Source: Lenzites betulinus (taxonomy: Eukaryota; Basidiomycota; Agaricomycetes; Polyporales; Polyporaceae). From it: a stretch of DNA of 64,000 nt. The stretch spans positions 248,001 through 312,000 of the forward strand of contig JABYQU010000043.1 of assembly GCA_022264855.1 (NCBI GenBank), in the 5' to 3' direction. The position numbers and the translations under genes were made by a program. The notes below the pieces were generated by a model. It saw nothing but the letters and a program-made list of their open reading frames with translations, made no database searches and was not told the origin of the DNA. Of the stretch, positions 58,835-64,000 are shown one piece after another (positions within the stretch are counted from its first letter, which is position 1; the number at the start of each line of letters is the position of its first letter).

Positions 58835-60151
58835 TCACGACAGATACTCGATCCAGGTAGCCTTCCAAGCCTCCTTCGCGTCGGTCTCGATGACATCCTA
58901 GACACCAGAATGCGTCAGATTGACAACCCTGTCGTATATTCGACCAGACAAAATTACTCACTCCATGGCAAGGAATAAAGCGAGCGAAGTCCCACTCGTA
59001 CACCTTTTTGGCATCCCGTTTCATCGCACTTGCGAACACGAATTGAAAAGGTTAGCTTTCAAGAAAAGGTGAGACAGGAATTCTGACGTACGCCTTGTCC
59101 TTCTCCTTCAGCCAGATGAACCAGCGCAGTTGCCATCCGCGCGGTTTCATCGCACTGAGGATTCGTGATTTTGGCGATGCAGACGATTTGGAGTACTGTT
59201 TTCGTCATGAGCACTTCGAGCACGACAAGTCTGATAGCCCAGCGTAGCACTCGAAAGACAAACCTGCTCGTTGGGAGGATTGTTCATGAGAAGATCGGCT
59301 CCCAATACGGTCTTAGAGGCCTTGTGATAGAACGCGATGTCCTTGTTCCCGAATCCGGAGAAATAGCTATTCTGCGTTCAGTACACTCGGACTGACGCGT
59401 CAATAAGGCCAGACCAACCAATGTTCGATCTACGGAGGATTTGATCGCCATTAGCCGACTATAAATGCTTAGAAGCAGTGCACAAACCTCGTCTTCGAAG
59501 CCGTGCAGCGTATCCGGGGCCTTCTCACTGAAGACTATGATAAGATTACGTTAATACCAGGAAAACTTCTACGAAGCACGGAGATAAATGTACCTGAGTC
59601 AAGTGTCCAGCCTTCGGCCACCTTTTTGATGTTTAGGTCTTCTGGCCCGACCGTCTTGGCATTCGGGTATGCATCCTTATATTGCTCTATGTATTGCGGT
59701 GAGTGCTCACTGGCACCTGCAGGCGACGCTGAAGAAACCTACTGAGGAACAAATGGTGGAAAGCATTGCCAGCGACGATGTATCTGGGTGACAAGCGTTG
59801 CCTTTAGCTTATGTATGACGCAAGTTATTCAAGAACGCCTACTTCACATCACCAAGCTCTGCGAGCTTTTCCTTGGTCGCGTCCGTAAGCGGCGTGGATG
59901 CGAATATCCACACACCTCCGGCAGAAAGCTTAATCGCGGTTGAGCGGCCTCCAACCGGGAAGAGTCCCAGGAGAGTGAACGGTCTGTGTTGTTCAGCTCA
60001 CCATGAGCATGCAGGTCGCGGTACATCACCATTTACTCACCTGGAGAATGTCCAAACGTCCGGAGCAACCTGAGATATGGTTGCAACATGTGAGCAAGGC
60101 TAACCATTCTGTGTATGAGAAGCATACCTCGCGAATTACGATCTCTGACAT
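58835..60151 (-). CDS. DUF4336 protein, metallo-beta-lactamase-like
   Basis: Protein of about 245 aa in at least eight short exons, with start MSEIVIRE (60151) and stop at 58835. Reassembled segments in order: VAPDVWTFSRPFTLLGLFPVGGRSTAI, GGVWIFASTPLTDATKEKL, YIVAGNAFHHLFL, YPNAKTVGPEDL, YFSGFGNKDIAFYHKASKTV, GADLLMNNPPNEQYSKSS, then MKRDAKKVYEWDFARFIPCH, GDVIETDAKEAWKATW and IEYLS. The order and the His residues (HHLF, IPCHG) fit the fungal DUF4336 family, which has a metallo-hydrolase-like fold; no substrate is known. Exact exon limits in the middle are less certain than the ends. Confidence 0.82.
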
Positions 60152-61120
60152 TAGGGAGGACTGTAAACCGGCGCTAGGCTCGGGAAGCTGTGGGGGAAGG
60201 AAGACAAGAGGCTAATCGTCCAGCGGGTTTTAAACTCTGCTGTGCGCTGGCTGTCCAGTGTGCTGATGCCACCTTTCGGAGTTAGGTTCGGCCATTCCAT
60301 GCATGCGACTCTATGGGAAGTACTGCCCCTTGGAAGTTGGGTGAAAGCAGGTGGACAGCTCGCTTACTAAGCGCTGAAGGGCGAATAGGGAAGCACTTGG
60401 TAGGCGAGACGCGCATCGACGCGTCTCCAACCCAATTCCGCCATCATCGGATCATCCTCTCTAGACACAGCGGTCGCAACAAAGGCGAATCGACTTGCAA
60501 TCCGTGGTACCTCCTCGAGCTCGCACTGTCTATCCACAACCAGCCAAGCTTGAATACAGCAGGTCAACCGTCAAGAGCTCCATCCAAACGAGCTATGGTT
60601 GACTTGTCAATGCAGCTCGACCAGAATGTGCCCCCGCCTAATCTCCTTTCTTCTGTTCATTACTTACTACACTCTGCCCGCTTTTTAACAAAGCTGTGGC
60701 TCCTCCCGAGTGCCATGCGTGTCTACGGCCAATATATAAATCATGTGGCAATGACTACTGTTGGCTACGACTGCATAATATTACTTTGTGTGCAAGGTCG
60801 CCCGCCCCCACAATTAAAGCAGGACCCATACCTCTTCCGCAAAGGTTTGTCCATCCGGTCCTTCAGAATCGGCCTCATTTATGCATTTTTGGGGCCTCGT
60901 TCATGTACTTGCCAAGTAACTTGGGGACCGCGTTCTAACTGATCCAGGCTGTTCAAACCCCGAAATCCTTTCACCAATACTCCGATTATTACATTAATAT
61001 GTGCAAGCTAACCTGTTACTCACGCTCTCTCTAACTCCGACCCACAGATCCTTTAACGCACTACTGAGTACACTCAACTGTCGACGATAACCTTGCTTTG
61101 CAAATCATACCGCGCACACG
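60152..61120. promoter_or_regulatory. divergent intergenic region, DUF4336 / SRP19
   Basis: 969 bp between start codons on opposite strands. A 209-codon plus-strand frame at 60313-60942 has no domain and is probably chance. A CT-rich tract near 61020 may belong to the SRP19 promoter. Confidence 0.5.
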
Positions 61121-62204
61121 ATGTCCATGACAAGACGAACGGCACTAATCGAGGAGGAGTTCGACGATGACACCGACCTCCCGCTCCCGAACAAGCCGCT
61201 CCCTAACACAGGCATGCGCGGCGCGATCCTCGAGGAAATCGGCCGGTCCGACTCGGAAGGGGACGACAGCGATGCCCCAGGCCCGCGCCAGCCCACAGCG
61301 GGCCCCGCGTCGCCTTCGCTAGCGCAGTTCAGGCCAAGCGGGGGAGTGGACGCGCAGAACTCAGTCCAGGATATCACTCCATACAAGAGGTGCGTCCACA
61401 TTCGTTTCCCAACGGGAGACATCTAACAGGAAGTACGACCATCCTTGCGGTCTTGCGTTTGCGCCAGATGGACGTGTATCTACCCGATCTACATCGACGC
61501 GAAACGGCCGTGCGGCCGCGGTGAGCGGCGCATCCCGCGCACGAAGAGTGTCTGGTGGCCGCTCAGCAAGGACATCGCGGACGCGACGAGCCGGCTCGGG
61601 CTTGGGACGCTGCACGAGGTGAACAAGTCGCACCCGCGCGACTGGGAGAACCCCGGGCGCGTGCGCGTGCAGTGGAAGAAGGACGGCCGGCTCATGAACC
61701 CCGCGATCAAGACCAGTACGTCGTCGTGCGCCGCGGTGGCGGATGGGCTCTAGGGCGTGCGCAGGGTGCTCACGATCTTCGTGACTTGCAGAGAAGCAGC
61801 TCCTGGAGATGATTGCGCTCCAGATCCAGATGCTCAAGCCGGATAGCGTCCCCAAGGCGCCGTATAATACGGACGAGCCCGTCCAAGCTCTGGAAGCCCC
61901 GCCATCGACGCCGTCCAAGGGGAAACAGCCTGCCAAAGCAAGTACGAAGCTCACGGCGGGGTCGGGGTCGGTGTCGAACACGACCATCTCCCCATCCCCG
62001 GGGACCTCGCACCGGAAGAAGACCCCTGTGCCGCCTCAGCCATGGCCTACGCTCACAAGCAGAGTGTCGCCGTATTCGCCCTCGCTACCTTCTGGGGTGC
62101 TCATCGACGCTGTGAAGGCTGGTATGAGTGCGCAAGAGGTCGTGCCAGGCGTCCCGGCCGGCGGGGGCAAAGGCAAGCGGAAGGTTGTACGGGTACGCGC
62201 TTGA
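61121..62204 (+). CDS. SRP19: signal recognition particle 19 kDa subunit (SRP19/Sec65)
   Basis: RNA-binding subunit of the signal recognition particle; it binds SRP RNA and helps recruit SRP54 for co-translational targeting to the ER. Exons 61121-61389, 61468-61715 and 61792-62204 join in frame to 309 aa. The conserved core reads RWTCIYPIYIDAKRPCGRGE, RRIPRTKSVWWPLSKDIADA, the SHPRDWENPGRVRVQWKKDG block and LMNPAIKTKKQLLEMIALQIQ. The N-terminal ~90 residues are acidic and low complexity (EEEFDDDTDLPLPNKPLPN). The tail is Ser/Pro-rich and ends basic (GKGKRKVVRVRA), as in fungal Sec65. It starts from ATG 61121; an ATG two codons on is also possible. Confidence 0.92.
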
Positions 62205-64000
62205 GCGCAGGACACCAGCGGGAAGCAAGGTATTTACGGGGAAGGGTGCGCGTTTGTTATTGCGTGTAGGATAACACAGCGAATGTAATCTCTCGTTCTT
62301 GGACATGCATCAGGACTACAGTGCTGCAAGTACTACCTCGAGCTCACATAACGGCACATACATATGGAGGTATCGCGTCCCATGCGCTGCTGTTATCAGC
62401 GATGCCGCGGGTGCCGTCGTGACCAGTCGTGAGAGGCGCTGTGCAACAGCGAGGCCGCCTCCCGTTCATCGATCTCTGGCGGGCGCATATCTGTGATCTA
62501 TCCCTTCGCTCCTACCGCCATGTCGAGGTCGGGCACTTCGCCGTTATGCCTGTCGTCGCCGCCATCGCGCGCGATGATGTGCCTTGCGGCGGGGACGGGT
62601 GGCTGCCCGCGCCCCCGACGCTCGCGTGGCCCGGATCGACTCGATCGCTTCAGGCGACAACAAGATGGCGCGCGATCGATGCGCTCGCGAGCGGGACGAC
62701 CTCTCCGGTGTTGTGAACGTTGACGTTGAACCACATCCTCTATATCCTCCGCCTCCCTCCGGACGACAATGCGAGGCGCACGACGTCTTGTGAACGCGCG
62801 ATGGGACGTACAAGCGTCCGATAACGCCTACGGAAGCACCCTGCTCCACCGTGGGCACGGTGTGCCGCAGACAAGCGCAGGGTGCCGCGCGGGGGAGTAC
62901 ACCCCAAAACGCATCTCCCGCTCGCCTTGGTGGCAGGACCGCCCACAGAAGACGGCAGCATGGAATTGGGGTGCGGCCGTCGCTGCGATATATAGCATAT
63001 AGCCAGCCCACCCCATCGTTCTATCTTTCTGGCTCTTCCCCTCGCCTCTCTGAACCTGGTGTGGCTGGTGCTCTCTGGCCGTGTCGATGACGCCGCGCTC
63101 TCTGGGGCTGGGACTGCTGCGGCTGATCGTCGTGGACAGACTTCGGGGATACCACGCTCTGGTCTAGAACAGCTGGGCTGCCGCTGGCGTGGCCGCGCAC
63201 GCCCTTCTACCTCTGCGCGGTTCTCAACTTTGACTTCATGGCGCCGCGATGGTGCCGTCACAAACGCGAGGTGGAAGGGGCTGCAAAGACGCGTTTTTGC
63301 GCATGTGACGGCGCTCGTGCTCAGCCAAGCTCTGTCGTGTGCTGTGAAGCGTCGAAGTACTGGCGATGGGTACGATCGCTTGCTGCGAGAAAGCGGGGAC
63401 GTGCTTCTCCCCGGGCTTCCACGTCTGGGACCGATGCTCGCGCTGGCGGCATGGTGAGATCGATTACTCCTGTTCATCGCAGTTCGATGCTGATGCAAAT
63501 TGCTTCCCAGCAGGTGCTGTATGCGTTTTCAGGAGTATTCCGTAGCATGATGGTGCCATACGATGCTGTCTGCGCTTACACTGTTATTATGTACTATCCA
63601 CGGAGTGCGGCCCCGCAACCCGCGGCGGCTCGCACGCGCATTCAGTCCAGTATTAGGTATGTTGTCATTGCCGCGATTCTGGTGGGCTTTGCGGCTGAAC
63701 GTTTCACAGTACGTAGCTTATGGTCGTGCTGTGGCATGTAACATGCATGGCTTTGGCAATAACACGCTTCGTGAGCTGTTGTCAATCAACACACAAGAGA
63801 GATCGCGAGCTTCGCGGCGACCGCGCGGAGGCGCATCCCGCAACGAAGATGCTTGATTTACAGTATCGATGTGCGTGGCCGCTTTGGTACTGCGTCCGGG
63901 CTTCCTAAAGCCTGTTTGGAACTAACCCGGCCCAATCGGGTGCGCAGGGGCAATCTCACATTGACCGCGGTCTCATCAACAGGTGACAACGATGGGGACA
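62205..64000. other. right-edge region, no supported gene
   Basis: Frames occur on both strands, for example 63059-63457 plus, but none has an ATG in good context with a domain. A TATATAGCATATAG sequence near 62990 is TATA-like with no clear gene after it. Confidence 0.45.

Noticed and set aside
60313..60942. 209-codon plus-strand frame between DUF4336 and SRP19
   Set aside because: No domain, no conserved motif and no promoter signal; likely chance.
63059..63457. Frame with a hydrophobic start that looks like a signal peptide
   Set aside because: No ATG in frame before the hydrophobic part and a TAG just upstream; no domain recognised.

Overview
This window is nuclear DNA from a filamentous basidiomycete, most likely an Agaricomycete and possibly a polypore-type fungus (inference). 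The evidence is: genes split by many short GT-AG introns of about 50-110 nt, GC-rich coding sequence, one transcript per gene on either strand, and a eukaryotic gene set (SIN3, eIF4E, Mediator MED22, SRP19, a bHLH factor, a METTL18/Hpm1 methyltransferase) beside typical fungal accessory families. No bacterial operon, CRISPR array or rRNA was found, and no tRNA was recognised by eye. Gene models below were spliced by hand. Those given with a protein length were checked to keep the frame across every junction.

Left region (1-14.4 kb): a possible gene fragment at the edge; an 11-exon cytochrome P450 (minus) and a 15-exon secreted FAD-linked (BBE-like) oxidase (plus) that share one 605-bp divergent promoter; a histidine protein methyltransferase gene (minus); a 240-bp inverted duplication of that gene's upstream region; a 1118-bp non-autonomous pogo-like transposon; and two tandem aldo/keto reductase genes. 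The first reductase carries an apparent one-base frameshift. The P450, oxidase and reductases could form a small oxidative secondary-metabolism locus, but no backbone synthase is visible in the window.

Middle region (14.4-41.4 kb): a very GC-rich, gene-poor stretch of about 10.7 kb lies upstream of a bHLH transcription factor gene. About 8 kb of further gene-poor sequence follows, then an intronless GNAT acetyltransferase, two tandem paralogous genes of unknown function, and an NmrA-like/atypical SDR gene.

Right region (41.5-64 kb): a broken partial duplicate of SIN3 sits upstream of the complete SIN3 gene. Then come eIF4E and MED22 (divergent), and a GH18 chitinase whose promoter is interrupted by a second copy of the same 1118-bp transposon. 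A third aldo/keto reductase paralog, a DUF4336 (metallo-beta-lactamase-like) gene and SRP19 follow. The last 1.8 kb holds nothing I can support.

The most notable structures are the twin transposon copies, the inverted promoter duplication whose end falls exactly on a transposon target-site duplication, the partial SIN3 duplication, a 14-nt microexon carrying the P450 oxygen-binding motif, and the AKR frameshift that an alternative splice acceptor could bypass.
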